This document shows, piece by piece, positions 48,502 to 58,093 of a DNA stretch of 64,000 nt. A program made the translations under genes and the position numbers. How positions within the stretch are numbered: the stretch's first letter is position 1; each line of letters starts with the position of its first letter. Origin of the DNA: Schizochytrium sp. CCTCC M209059 (lineage: Eukaryota; Sar; Bigyra; Thraustochytrida; Thraustochytriidae). The stretch lies in assembly GCA_000818945.1 (NCBI GenBank), contig KN805382.1, forward strand, positions 512,811 to 576,810, read 5' to 3'. The notes under the pieces were generated by a model, which was given only the letters and a program-made list of their open reading frames with translations, did no database searches and was not told where the DNA came from.

Positions 48502-51060
48502 AAGATTATTATGACATCAATCTATTTTGTTCGTTTGTTTATGACTTTTGCCGCATTTGGGCAAAATGCCTCGCCGCCGCGCAGACGCGCTCACCAGGAA
48601 TACCAGAACGGCACAAAGAGGCAACTCTGCGCTGGCGTTGTGACGATGCTCGGGGATGAGACTGTCGCACACCTGGGCGAGATGGCGGGGAAAAAAAAAA
48701 CAAGGAAATGCGTGAAATAGAAGATAATCTCGCTGTAAGCTATCGTTGCCGGTCGACATTTGCCTGCGTTTTATAATTCTGGGCTCGCAAGTGCGGTGAG
48801 TTCATCATACAAATCAACACCTGTCGAATTTTGGGCTCGCATGAGCAATTTGCCACTTGGGCCCATCAACTCCACCATGTGTCGAACTGCGTATGAAACG
48901 TTATTGCGCGGATCGAAGAGGACAAGTTTGCAGATCGCTGCTACTGATCTTGCCGTTGCGATTGATGCTGGCCTGACAGACAAGCTGCTAGCGTCTTTGT
49001 ATGCTCACTGACTGGGCGGACCTTCCCGTGCAAAGAGGTCCTTTGGAAGAGATTTTTTATAGCGCACGGCCCTCGGGAAAAATGGTCTGAGTATTGCTGC
49101 CTAGCTTCATCGACATTTGTCCCGTGTTCATTCTCAAAAAGATCGTCTTGTGTTGATGATGGTGGTATTGCGACTGAACTTAATTATGAGGGACGGCAAG
49201 TCTTGTGCACGAGTTCGATGCAAGCTTTGGATATCCAGAGCACTCGAGAATTTCGCCAGTCATTGCTGGAGCGTTGATGTCTGTCTCCATGTTACTCATC
49301 TCGTCTTGGTAGTCCCTGCCCCGTACAAGCGCCTGTTTTTGCTTTTACCCACGCAGCCCGCACTACTGAGAACCCTTCGTCTCTGATTTTGCGCGGCACG
49401 AAAAGATCAAATCCGCACCTTTCTGGATTAGCCGAAGCCAGGTGTTCTCGTCGCGGCTGTGAAACACAAGTGAGGGAGTACGCCATAACAAGAGCAATCA
49501 TTTATCTTAAGTTCAGCTAGGCCAAATGCGCTTGTCCATCCCGTTCACCGCTCCAATACAGCAACAACAAGCAAGCAGGCATAATTATCCAACTTACATA
49601 GACTTTGTCGCAGATCCCTTGCTAAAGAGCCCTTGATCGTCCTCTAGACCAAGCTCGGGAGCCACAAGGGAGGTGAGAAAGAGCTCCTTGTTTCCTTTAA
49701 AGAGATTTCGCACTTCGAGTGGCATAGTTTCCCAGTACTCGCTCCAGTATCGCGATTTGCTCAATTCAGCAGAGGCGTCACGAGGAGGAAGCGTATTCGT
49801 CTTGTCAGCATCACCTTGCGCAGCTGTTCGACGCGGCGCAAAAGGTGAGGACGAAGGCTCCGGAATATCACCTCTGTCACAAGTGTCCTCTGGCGATAGA
49901 AGCTCGGTCCGCGTGTGCTGCCTGGGGCCTTCCGGCGACACGTACCTGGGCATTGGCCGCGAGGCAGCTTCCTCAACCGGCAAAATTTCTGCAAGAAGCT
50001 CCAGCTGGTTCCGCAGGACGCGAAGAATATCACTCTCAAAAGTCAATGGGTTGGCAATCACCACTCTGAGAGCCACGACGGGCCGGCGGTCCCTATTCGG
50101 GGCGCGAATCGTTGTTCGTGACACAAACGTCCGACCCTGAAGCGTCTGACGTTGCTGCAGTGCAACGTTGAGCTCGTCGATTGCAGCATCCTGTTCCGCC
50201 GTCAAGGCTTCGCCTGCAAGCACTGCCGCCTGCAGCGCCGGTGGGATGGCTCGATACAGCAAGATGTTCGTCAAAGGCTTCGTTACCAGCTCGAACCAGC
50301 CCTCGGAGGCTTCGATCTGCCGTGCCATGAAGCGCACAATGCGAATGCTCCGGTCCACAAGCACCTCGTAGCCGCGCACCCCAAAGACATTCAGGTTCGC
50401 GTGCAGATAGACGGCGTTGGCGGGTCGCGAGCCCTCGAGAGTGAATTTACCGAGGTCGTACGACTCCTTGCGAATAATGTAACGCGCAGTTTTTTGGACC
50501 GATGCGATCAGCGCCGGGTCACGAAGAAAGCACAAGCCACATCCCATGGGCATGTAGAGCTGCTTGTGGCCGTCCAGCGTTACAGAGTGCGCACGTTCAA
50601 TACCTCGCAAGAGTCCCACATGCCTGCGTGAAAACACGAGGGGCCCGCCCCAGGCGGCGTCGACGTGAAAGTGAATCTTGTGGCGCTCAGCAATGGTCGC
50701 GAGGCCGTCGAGGTCATCAATGGTCCCCGTCTCCGTCGCCCCAGCGACGCCAAGAATTGCAATCACGAAAAGCTTTTTTGCCTCGCAGTCCCGGACCGCC
50801 TCTTCGACCAGATCGAGGCGCACCTTGAAGTTTTCGTCGAATGGCACGGACACGAGCGCTTGCATTCCGAGACCCAACACGTCTACGGCCTTGCCCATTG
50901 AGTAGTGCAAAAGCTCGCTTCCTACAACGCAGGCGCCTTCGTAGCCGAAGTGCCGCAGCGCACCCATGAGGCCACACTGTTCGATGCCGGCAAAACCGTC
51001 ACGAGGACCAAGGGCCGAGTTCCGAGCGATCCAGAGCGCTGTCGTGTTGGCAACGGTGCC
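46044..51060. repeat. Segmental duplication, right copy
   Basis: Counterpart of 40766-45782. Its right limit lies inside the intact decarboxylase coding region, which identifies this side as the parental context for the decarboxylase. Confidence 0.95.
48502..49593. other. Intergenic between receptor copy 2 and the intact decarboxylase
   Basis: Near-perfect copy of 43224-44315 with three substitutions near 49282-49294. Convergent 3' regions; no gene supported. Confidence 0.6.
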
Positions 51061-51912
51061 GCCCGACGTAAAGACGCCCAGCACGGCGTTCATCGCCTGC
51101 GAGTACCTTGCGTAGAACTCTTCGTCCCGTTGGTAAATTTGTCGATGGAGTTGCGCGAGCGCTTCGCGCTCCAAAAAGGTCACTGTGTTGGCTGTTTCGG
51201 TCTTGACCACATTTTGGTTCATGGTCGTCACAAGTCGGCTGAGAGGCCGCATAAAAAAGGGCAATGACGACGTCATGTGTCCAATCATGGCCGGCGAGCT
51301 CGTGTTCACCGCGTCCTTGACCGCCGTATCCACAAATTTTTCAAGGTATTGGTCGATTCTGTCCTCGTCTCCGCCTAGCGGGTTCGTCGGCACGGCCGTT
51401 TCCCCGAAACGCTCCGAGAGCTCACGAAGCGAGACATTGGCGGCCCGCACGTGGTTTGCGTCCAAAAAGTTCTTCTCCGCCTTCTTCAGCTGCCGCTCCG
51501 TGTGCTTGAGGCTCGAAGCCGCCGTCGCCACCGAGGCGGCAGGCTCGGCGACAGGCTCTAGAGCGCCCGGCGCTCCGTCGTCTGCGACATCCGTGTGACG
51601 CGACGGCGCTCGCCGGAAAGGCCCTTGCGTCCCCCTCGAGCTCGTCGTCGCCGCCTCCGTCGTTGCCGCCACGGACGGCGGGACGTCCTCCGCGGCGTCG
51701 CTCTGCCGCAAGTGCAGCTCGGGCAGCGTGGCCTCGTCGTCCGCGTTGGCGGCGCCGCGCCGCTCGAGCAGCTCGCTCTCCGACGAGATGGACGCCGACC
51801 GCGGCAGGAAGAGCCTGCGGATGAGCTCCTCCTCCACCTCGTCCACCTCGGACGCGCCCGAGGCCTCCGACCTCGCCTCGAGCGTCTCCATCGCGCCTTC
51901 GCGCAGCGCCAT
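49594..51912 (-). CDS. PLP-dependent group II decarboxylase, PanP-like (aspartate 1-decarboxylase/GAD family)
   Basis: 772 residues with ATG start. Residues 1-150 are Ser/Glu/Ala-rich and probably disordered. The decarboxylase core starts near 165. It includes SSLPFFMRPLSRLVTTMNQN, the GGTVANTTALW substrate/PLP loop, HFHVDAAWGG (Asp that contacts the PLP ring nitrogen) and the Schiff-base lysine K450 in TLDGHKQLYMPMG. LEGSRPANA follows. These blocks, especially the FMRPL...NQN segment, resemble bacterial PanP, which makes beta-alanine from aspartate for pantothenate/CoA. Glutamate or cysteine-sulfinate decarboxylase is the alternative. The C-terminal 130 residues are another low-complexity extension. 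Its 3' two thirds are duplicated upstream as a truncated pseudogene. Confidence 0.87.
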   Translation of the reverse strand: MALREGAMETLEARSEASGASEVDEVEEELIRRLFLPRSASISSESELLERRGAANADDEATLPELHLRQSDAAEDVPPSVAATTEAATTSSRGTQGPFRRAPSRHTDVADDGAPGALEPVAEPAASVATAASSLKHTERQLKKAEKNFLDANHVRAANVSLRELSERFGETAVPTNPLGGDEDRIDQYLEKFVDTAVKDAVNTSSPAMIGHMTSSLPFFMRPLSRLVTTMNQNVVKTETANTVTFLEREALAQLHRQIYQRDEEFYARYSQAMNAVLGVFTSGGTVANTTALWIARNSALGPRDGFAGIEQCGLMGALRHFGYEGACVVGSELLHYSMGKAVDVLGLGMQALVSVPFDENFKVRLDLVEEAVRDCEAKKLFVIAILGVAGATETGTIDDLDGLATIAERHKIHFHVDAAWGGPLVFSRRHVGLLRGIERAHSVTLDGHKQLYMPMGCGLCFLRDPALIASVQKTARYIIRKESYDLGKFTLEGSRPANAVYLHANLNVFGVRGYEVLVDRSIRIVRFMARQIEASEGWFELVTKPLTNILLYRAIPPALQAAVLAGEALTAEQDAAIDELNVALQQRQTLQGRTFVSRTTIRAPNRDRRPVVALRVVIANPLTFESDILRVLRNQLELLAEILPVEEAASRPMPRYVSPEGPRQHTRTELLSPEDTCDRGDIPEPSSSPFAPRRTAAQGDADKTNTLPPRDASAELSKSRYWSEYWETMPLEVRNLFKGNKELFLTSLVAPELGLEDDQGLFSKGSATKSM

Positions 51913-52792
51913 GCGGCTCTGCTCGCGCCTCTTATCCTCCCCGAAAACGCGGAGGGTTTATGGATACGGAGGAGGGGTCGGGGAGGACTGGGCTTCCCGG
52001 GGTGGACATAGACGCCGAGGCGGCCGAGGAGAGCGGCGAGCTGGGCCTGGCCGGGGAGGGCGGGAGCAGCGCGCGGATGTGTCGCTGTTCGGGCCGTGGC
52101 GCGAACGGGGGCGTCTCGCTGGGATATAATGTGGGCGCGGAGAAGATGGAGAAGATGGAGAAGATGGAGAAGATGGAGAAGATGGAGAAGATGGAGAAGA
52201 TGGAGATGATGGTGGAGGAGGAGGAGGTGCTGGGAGACGTGCTTGGATCGAGGAAATGCCGGAGGAAGCTCTGGTAGAATGTCGTGGGGTGAAAGGGGAG
52301 CGTCGAGACGTTGATGCTGATGAAGTACGGGTCTCTGTGGGAAAGGTTCGTTCGATCGATCCACGCGCAAACTGCAGACATTTGCAACAACGAGGTTGTT
52401 CGGCTCGCGTTTCCTACGTGGGAAGGAAGGAACAGCAGGGTAGCAAAAAGGCTGCGCGACGATGATTTCAAAAGAATCTTTTCAACGAATGAACTTCTTT
52501 CGATCGACGATGTTTCACTATTTCCAATCCTTCTCGTTTCGCATAGCCTATTACATAAAGCTCCTGACGCAGCAAGTCTCATCGTGTCATCATCAGCAAC
52601 AGCAAATCGCATGGTCCACGCAAACCATTGTTTTTTCCCTCTCGATGAGACCCAATCCTGCTTCTTGCGTGGCGTGGCATTGGGCGTGGCTTGGCTTGGC
52701 TTCACCACAATTCATCACCATGATCATCGTCAGCAGACCAATCCAACAACTTGAAGTCGAACAACGAAAAGAATCAAGGGAGCCAAGAGCAA
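51913..52792. promoter_or_regulatory. Divergent promoter region, decarboxylase (-) and quinone oxidoreductase (+)
   Basis: 880 bp between two divergent ATGs. It contains a nine-base GAAGATGGA tandem repeat and a TATA-like GATATAATG at 52122-52130. Frames across the repeat give Met/Glu/Lys strings and are not considered coding. Confidence 0.55.
52141..52206. repeat. 9-bp tandem repeat (AGAAGATGG)n
   Basis: About seven perfect copies, 230 bp upstream of the decarboxylase ATG. Confidence 0.92.
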
Positions 52793-53737
52793 ATGTCGCG
52801 GATGATGCGCGCGGTGCGCGCGGGCAAGGGCGTGGTGGAGATGGCGGTGCCTAGCCCAGAGCCCGGGCAAGTCCTCGTGCGAACGCGTGCATTCGGCGTG
52901 AACCGGCCCGAGCTCTTGCAGCACGAGGGCGGCTATCCCGTGCGGCCAGGCCAGACCGACGTGCTCGGACTGGAGCTCGCCGGAGTGGCAGAGCAGTCCG
53001 GCGAGGAGGTCTGCGCCCTCGTTGGCGGCGGCGCATATGCAGAGTACTGCGTCACCGATGAGCGTCTCACACTGCCAATCCCATTTCAAGGTGACGACCG
53101 CTTCGTACGCGCCGCTGCGCTGCCCGAGACCACCTTTACCGTGTGGAAGAACCTCTTTTGGGATGGCCCAGACACTCTCAAGGGCAAGTCTGTCTTTGTG
53201 CAAGCGGGCGCCTCCGGAATTGGGACGACCGCCATCGCCATGGCGAAAGCTTTCGGGGCGAGCCGCGTGACGACCACCGCCCGCGACGATGAACGATGCA
53301 AGTTCTGCACCGATGTGGTGGGTGCTGACGTTTGTTACAACTACAACACGGAGGAGTGGGAAAAAGAGGAGAAAGCAGATGTGATCTTGGACATGGTGGG
53401 CGGTTCGTATCTTCCGCGACACCTCAAGATGATGCAACAGGGAGCTCGTTTGGTCATTTTGGGTTTTCTGGGGTCTCCCGTCACGGAAAAACTCAACATG
53501 ACGCGTGTGCTGCTCAAGAACCTCACCATCACGGGATCAGTGCTGCGGTCGGCGCCTGACGCTGAAAAGGCTCGCATCTGCGAGGAGCTAAAGCGCCACG
53601 TGTGGCCGAGGCTCGCGTCGGGCGAAATCGCGCTTCCTCACATTAGTCACACGTTTGAAGGCATTGAAGCCTATGCAGACGCCTTTGAGGACATGAACAA
53701 CTCAAAACATAAGGGCAAAATGGTGCTGCGTCTCTGA
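52793..53737 (+). CDS. NAD(P)H:quinone oxidoreductase, PIG3/zeta-crystallin-like MDR family
   Basis: 314 residues, the usual size for zinc-free medium-chain reductases. The N-terminal GroES-like fold carries GVNRPELLQHEGGYP (33-49). LPETTFTVWKNLF (110-122) is typical of the TP53I3/PIG3 branch. The Rossmann motif is AGASGIGTTAIAMAKAFG (138-155), and a C-terminal HTFEGIEAYADAF-like helix precedes GKMVLRL. No structural zinc cysteines are seen. Predicted to reduce quinones or enones with NADPH in the cytosol. The start is the first ATG; the upstream in-frame start is TTG only. Confidence 0.9.
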   Translation: MSRMMRAVRAGKGVVEMAVPSPEPGQVLVRTRAFGVNRPELLQHEGGYPVRPGQTDVLGLELAGVAEQSGEEVCALVGGGAYAEYCVTDERLTLPIPFQGDDRFVRAAALPETTFTVWKNLFWDGPDTLKGKSVFVQAGASGIGTTAIAMAKAFGASRVTTTARDDERCKFCTDVVGADVCYNYNTEEWEKEEKADVILDMVGGSYLPRHLKMMQQGARLVILGFLGSPVTEKLNMTRVLLKNLTITGSVLRSAPDAEKARICEELKRHVWPRLASGEIALPHISHTFEGIEAYADAFEDMNNSKHKGKMVLRL

Positions 53738-54463
53738 GCGCGTGCGCTCTCCCTTTGAGAATCCTTGTCGATCATCATCAGCGGAGTCACGGACAGATGT
53801 TTTCTTCCTCGGTCCGCAAATCGAGTTATCCTCCATTTTTTTTTCCTTCTCTTCCCATCTCCATCTTCATCTTTGAGAATCTTTGTCGATCATCATCAGC
53901 GGAGTCACGGACAGATGTTTTCTTCCTCTGTCCGCAAATCAAGGGATCCTTCATTTTTTTTCCCTTCTCTTCCCATCTCCATCTTCATCTTTGAGAATCC
54001 TTGTCGATCATCATCAACGAAGTCACGGACAGATGTTTCCTTCCTCGGTCTGCAAATCAAGGGATCCTTCATTTTTGTCCTTCTCTATCCATCTCAATCT
54101 TTATCTTTATCTCCATATTCGAGAAACGAGCAACCCTCGAGGATGCAAGCGACCTCTTTTCACTTTGCTGACTTTGTGAATTGGTAATTTTGAGATCTGG
54201 GTGAATGCTCAACAAGGCGTGCCTTCTTGAATTTCTTCAACCATTGCCTGGTGATGGCTAAAACATTCGTAGGAGGCCTACCAATGTAACTCATTTTTTC
54301 TCTTGAAACTGCAGAGAATTCAAGGGCTGTCTGCTGGAGGGAGATGGTGCTACCGGTCCGGGCTCGAGGCTCTCCAAAGGATGTGTGCCAGAAAAAAAAG
54401 AAGCAGAGCAGTCAGCGCTAGATTGTTTACTGATTCTTTTGTTTTTAGTTCGTACAAAGCAAT
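53738..54463. other. 3' intergenic with three-unit 118-bp minisatellite
   Basis: Convergent 3' regions of the oxidoreductase and the Sec14-like gene. The repeat fills 53757-54113; the rest has no feature that I can support. Confidence 0.6.
53757..54113. repeat. 118-bp tandem repeat, three copies
   Basis: Units start at 53757, 53875 and 53993 with the word GAGAATC(C/T)TTGTCGATCATC. The third is degenerate at its end. Each has a pyrimidine-rich second half. Confidence 0.93.
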
Positions 54464-57400
54464 CTATTTCTTCGCCGCGTTTTGTTTTGCAATGTACTCA
54501 AGGTTCAGCTTGGAAACGCCAGATTCGAGCGAGTCGTCGACCTGGTCGCGGAGGTTGGCCGGCGATCCAGGAATCGGTTCGCCGTCGTCATCGAGCATCG
54601 GAACGCCTTGCTCGATCAGCACACGGCAGACGTGGGAATTGAGAAGGCGTTCTTCATATGACTGATCGAGCGGCTTGGTGTTTGTTCCGCCATACATTTC
54701 CGGAAGCACGTCCTCATCAATTTCCTCCAAAAGGACTGGCTTGAATGTGGAGATGCTGCGAAAGATGCCAATCTTCTTGCGCGTCTCCTCATCGACCCAT
54801 GGCTTGACAACGCTCCAGACACCTGCAAAAAAGCGCGGAGCATTAATGACATAGATTCGATAGGCACGTTCCGGGTAATGTTCGCCAGAGAGAGCAATGG
54901 TGCGCTTGACAAAGTCGACCACTTCACCAGCAAAATCAAACATCGACACACCATTGAGATCAAGAATAGAAATGGTCTGGCCGTCCTCGCTCGGCTCGAT
55001 CATGGACCACAGGGCCTCGCTCGAGTAGATAAAGTGAAAGATAAGGTCTGACAGCTTGAGTCCCGCCCGCCTCACGGCCTTCATCTTCACCTTGCCCGGC
55101 TGATCGATATAAATGGGATGTCCACTTTTGCCTCGGCCACAATAGTAGTTGGGCACGTGTTTCTTGAGCACGTGGTATCGCGGATGCGGCTGGTCGAGAA
55201 TCTCGTCAATCTTACCTTCCACGCGCCACTCGCACGTCCGAGCCCACCGCTGGATCGCGGCCTCCGTGTTGCCCTTTTCTCCAGCCAAAAAGCGGCCAAA
55301 GGCAGGGTGTTTGGGGATCCCGTTCTCATCAACGCCCTGCTCGCCCCAGGCACCGCCCAAGTTTTCGGCGCCCGTGTACTTGGGCTTGCCGGAGGCGCCC
55401 TCTGGCGGCGCAGACGCTGCTGCAGATTTGGGGTTGCTAGGACGACCATCCTCTGCTGCGAGGTCGTCCTCCAGTATCGTCTGCGTACTTTCCACAACAG
55501 AGAGGGTGGGGCGCGAAGAGGTCGAAGCTGCCGCTGCAGCGGCGGCCTCGGCCTGCTCTTGCTGCCGCTCCATCTTGGCGTGGTCCCAGGCGCCGTCCGG
55601 GACCTGAACGTGAATGAGCCAGTTTGCGGCCTCCTCGCCGGGCCCTTCGACGGTTGGCGAAGGCGGATGCCGCGCAAAGTCTGGGGTCACCAGCCCCATT
55701 GCATAGGCGACGAAAAAGGCAATCAAACTTGACGTCAGGGTAGTGGTGTCCATGTTGCGGTGCGCGTCTTCGATCAAGGCTCGGCCATCGACGACGTCGA
55801 TGCCGAAATCCTGGACAAGTGTGGTGGCGAGGCGCTCGATGAGAGCAAGGCTCTTGTTTGATTGCGAGAGAGCGTGAATGGGCTCAATGAGCTCGCCCAC
55901 GACCAAAATGCACTGCCATACAAGATACGGGGCTACAACAGCACACGCAAAATAGACCATCGCGAGCTTGTGCGAGGCAATGAGTAGGTCGAGCTTGCTC
56001 AATGGCTTGCTTGCGTCGTCGCTCGATCCCGGGCTCGAGGTCTCGCCGAGGACGCTATTGTTATCATCTTGAAAAGCGCGCTTGAGAACATTGAGATCCT
56101 GCTCCACGAGAAGCTCCAACGCAATGAGCTCGAGCTTGCTCCCAACAGCTTCGGCTACCTTGTCGCTGGGAGATACCCCCCCGCTGGACGTGGGGGTCGG
56201 CGCCGCGGCCGCGGTTCTGGCATCCTTGTCAATGGCAATGTTCAGCTCCAGCGGCCCGTTGGCCATGTTTGCAGCCGCGGACTCTGCGGCGCTAAAGAGG
56301 TGGTCTGCGCTAATGCGCGCAAGCCCGTGCTCCTGGTCAAGCTCAATAAGGATAAAGTCCTCGGGGCGAACCATGTAAAGTTTGATCGGCCGACCGTACA
56401 GCGGCTCTTGTATCATGACATCTCGGGCACCGTCGACGCCGCCTCGCTCAACAGAAACGGATTTGATTTTGGGCGGCACAAAAACATGTCCAGACGAATG
56501 GGCCGAGGAGCCCTTACTCGCGATGAGGCCCTTTTCGGAAAGCGTTCGTCGGCGAATCTGGGCTGGACTTTCGTACGCCTTGACGGGCGGCCCAGAGTGA
56601 CGATGCACGCTAAAGGGTAAGTCGTAGCCTGTGCTGTCCGAGCACACGTAGCCGCCGACGATGCGCGATGTGGACGCGCGGTAGTTGGTAAGTCTGCAGT
56701 TGTATCCCGTGCGATAGCGATGCGAAGCCTGCACCTCAATGTAGACAGCATTGTCTCCGTAGACCACAGGACGAAGATCGTGGCCATTCTTTTGAAAAGA
56801 CACGTACACTTCGCCGTTGGTACCGCGCGGCCTGGGGCCGAGATAACCCTCGAAAAATCCAGTAAAGGAGACCCCGCACTTGTTGTTCCACACCATTCCG
56901 TTTTTGTCCACGAGGATCACCGTATCACCGTAGCGTACGACAGTGCCGTCGGGAATCTCCCCGCTGGGATCTTGGACTTGGAGGATGCTTTCCTTGAACG
57001 TGCCCTCGGCGTTCTCGCCCATGGGGGGTACGGCGACGCGCGTCTGGCCATCGCGTTTTTCGTAGACGCCAATGTAGCCGCCAATTTGTGTTCCGGCCAT
57101 GCTCTTGTCTTTTTTCAGAGCGAGATCCTGCTTGTAGTACTGGCTGGTCGCAAAGAGCTTGACAAAGTCGCCGTACCGCACGTACTCGTCAGAGAGGTAA
57201 GTGTCGCCGAGATGGTCGATCTCCGTCTCGAGATCGGACGCCAGCGGCGTCGCGCTGCGCATCGACATGCTGTTCGGTCCTGATGACTTGAAACAGCCGT
57301 TGCCCGCATCGCTGGCCGACGCCGTGGGCGGTGACGATATCGAGGGCATGCTCGTCGCTGTGGGCGGGCTCATGGGCGACGCGGCCTGGGCCCTGTCATC

Positions 57401-57724
57401 CCGGGCCGACGCGGGAGACTTCATGCGCGCGCCGCTCCGAGGGTCGGCCGCGGACGCTCGGGCGCTGCTCGCTCGGGCCTGCTTGGCGCGGGGGCCGGGC
57501 TCGCGCGAGGCTCGCGACGGGGCCAGCAGCCAGGTGCAGCTCGCGACGGCTCGAGGGCTTCGCGCGCAGGAGCTCGCAGAGCCGGGACCGCTCGGCGCGC
57601 AGTCTGGGCGGCAGCGGCGTATCGCCCGCTCGGTCTCGGCCCGCCGCGCGCTTGCACGCCCGCGCGCCGCCGCCGCTTCTGCGCTCGTCCGCGCCAAGGT
57701 TCTGCCGCTCTGTGCACGTGGCAT
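54464..57724 (-). CDS. Membrane-anchored Sec14/CRAL-TRIO domain protein
   Basis: 1086 residues from the first ATG; an alternative ATG at 57424 would remove 100 Arg/Ala/Ser-rich residues. A beta-rich module with repeated YGD/V-R-Y-G-D words (about 170-450) may be a beta-trefoil-like fold. Two hydrophobic segments at about 588-612 and 668-690 look like membrane spans. A variable Ala/Gln/Ser linker follows. The CRAL-TRIO lipid-binding domain runs from about 815 to 1010 (HVPNYYCGRGKSGHPIYID, ISILDLNGVSMFDF, INAPRFFAGVWSVVKPWV, LPEMYGG). Sec14 proteins bind and present phosphoinositides or other lipids, so a lipid-transfer or phosphoinositide role at a membrane is inferred. The combination of modules is not one I recognise. 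Confidence 0.83.
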   Translation of the reverse strand: MPRAQSGRTLARTSAEAAAARGRASARRAETERAIRRCRPDCAPSGPGSASSCARSPRAVASCTWLLAPSRASREPGPRAKQARASSARASAADPRSGARMKSPASARDDRAQAASPMSPPTATSMPSISSPPTASASDAGNGCFKSSGPNSMSMRSATPLASDLETEIDHLGDTYLSDEYVRYGDFVKLFATSQYYKQDLALKKDKSMAGTQIGGYIGVYEKRDGQTRVAVPPMGENAEGTFKESILQVQDPSGEIPDGTVVRYGDTVILVDKNGMVWNNKCGVSFTGFFEGYLGPRPRGTNGEVYVSFQKNGHDLRPVVYGDNAVYIEVQASHRYRTGYNCRLTNYRASTSRIVGGYVCSDSTGYDLPFSVHRHSGPPVKAYESPAQIRRRTLSEKGLIASKGSSAHSSGHVFVPPKIKSVSVERGGVDGARDVMIQEPLYGRPIKLYMVRPEDFILIELDQEHGLARISADHLFSAAESAAANMANGPLELNIAIDKDARTAAAAPTPTSSGGVSPSDKVAEAVGSKLELIALELLVEQDLNVLKRAFQDDNNSVLGETSSPGSSDDASKPLSKLDLLIASHKLAMVYFACAVVAPYLVWQCILVVGELIEPIHALSQSNKSLALIERLATTLVQDFGIDVVDGRALIEDAHRNMDTTTLTSSLIAFFVAYAMGLVTPDFARHPPSPTVEGPGEEAANWLIHVQVPDGAWDHAKMERQQEQAEAAAAAAASTSSRPTLSVVESTQTILEDDLAAEDGRPSNPKSAAASAPPEGASGKPKYTGAENLGGAWGEQGVDENGIPKHPAFGRFLAGEKGNTEAAIQRWARTCEWRVEGKIDEILDQPHPRYHVLKKHVPNYYCGRGKSGHPIYIDQPGKVKMKAVRRAGLKLSDLIFHFIYSSEALWSMIEPSEDGQTISILDLNGVSMFDFAGEVVDFVKRTIALSGEHYPERAYRIYVINAPRFFAGVWSVVKPWVDEETRKKIGIFRSISTFKPVLLEEIDEDVLPEMYGGTNTKPLDQSYEERLLNSHVCRVLIEQGVPMLDDDGEPIPGSPANLRDQVDDSLESGVSKLNLEYIAKQNAAKK

Positions 57725-58093
57725 GCATCGCGCCAGCTAGCAAGCAAGCATCGGGTCGTAGTATCCAAGGCCGCCCTCCAGCGAACCCTTTGCGCGCACT
57801 CGAGGGAAGAAGCGTTGCCGTCCTGCCCGGTGCCGGAAACGTGTTTGTGTGTGCGGCAAGCATGAAGCATGGGCTCGGTCGGCTTCGAGCGGGGGCGATT
57901 TCGTTCGCTGTATGGCAGAGCGCAGCGAGAGTCAAGAGGTTCGTGCTTTCATTGAGAACAATGCTGCTGCGTCCGGTCTTTACGGCAGGAATTGTTGGCG
58001 ACGATTGATAGCAGCAGGTCGAGAGAACTGTCGACGACGTGGGTTCTTGGTCTTACGGACAAGCAATAGTGATGGAGGTTGCGAATAGATAAG
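57725..58093. other. Intergenic, promoter side of the Sec14-like gene
   Basis: 369 bp between two minus-strand genes. No gene, repeat or clear promoter element seen. Confidence 0.45.

Noticed and set aside
53755..54187. Frames encoding repeated VDHHQRSHGQMF words
   Set aside because: Translations of the 118-bp repeat, which occur in several frames. No initiation context or family.
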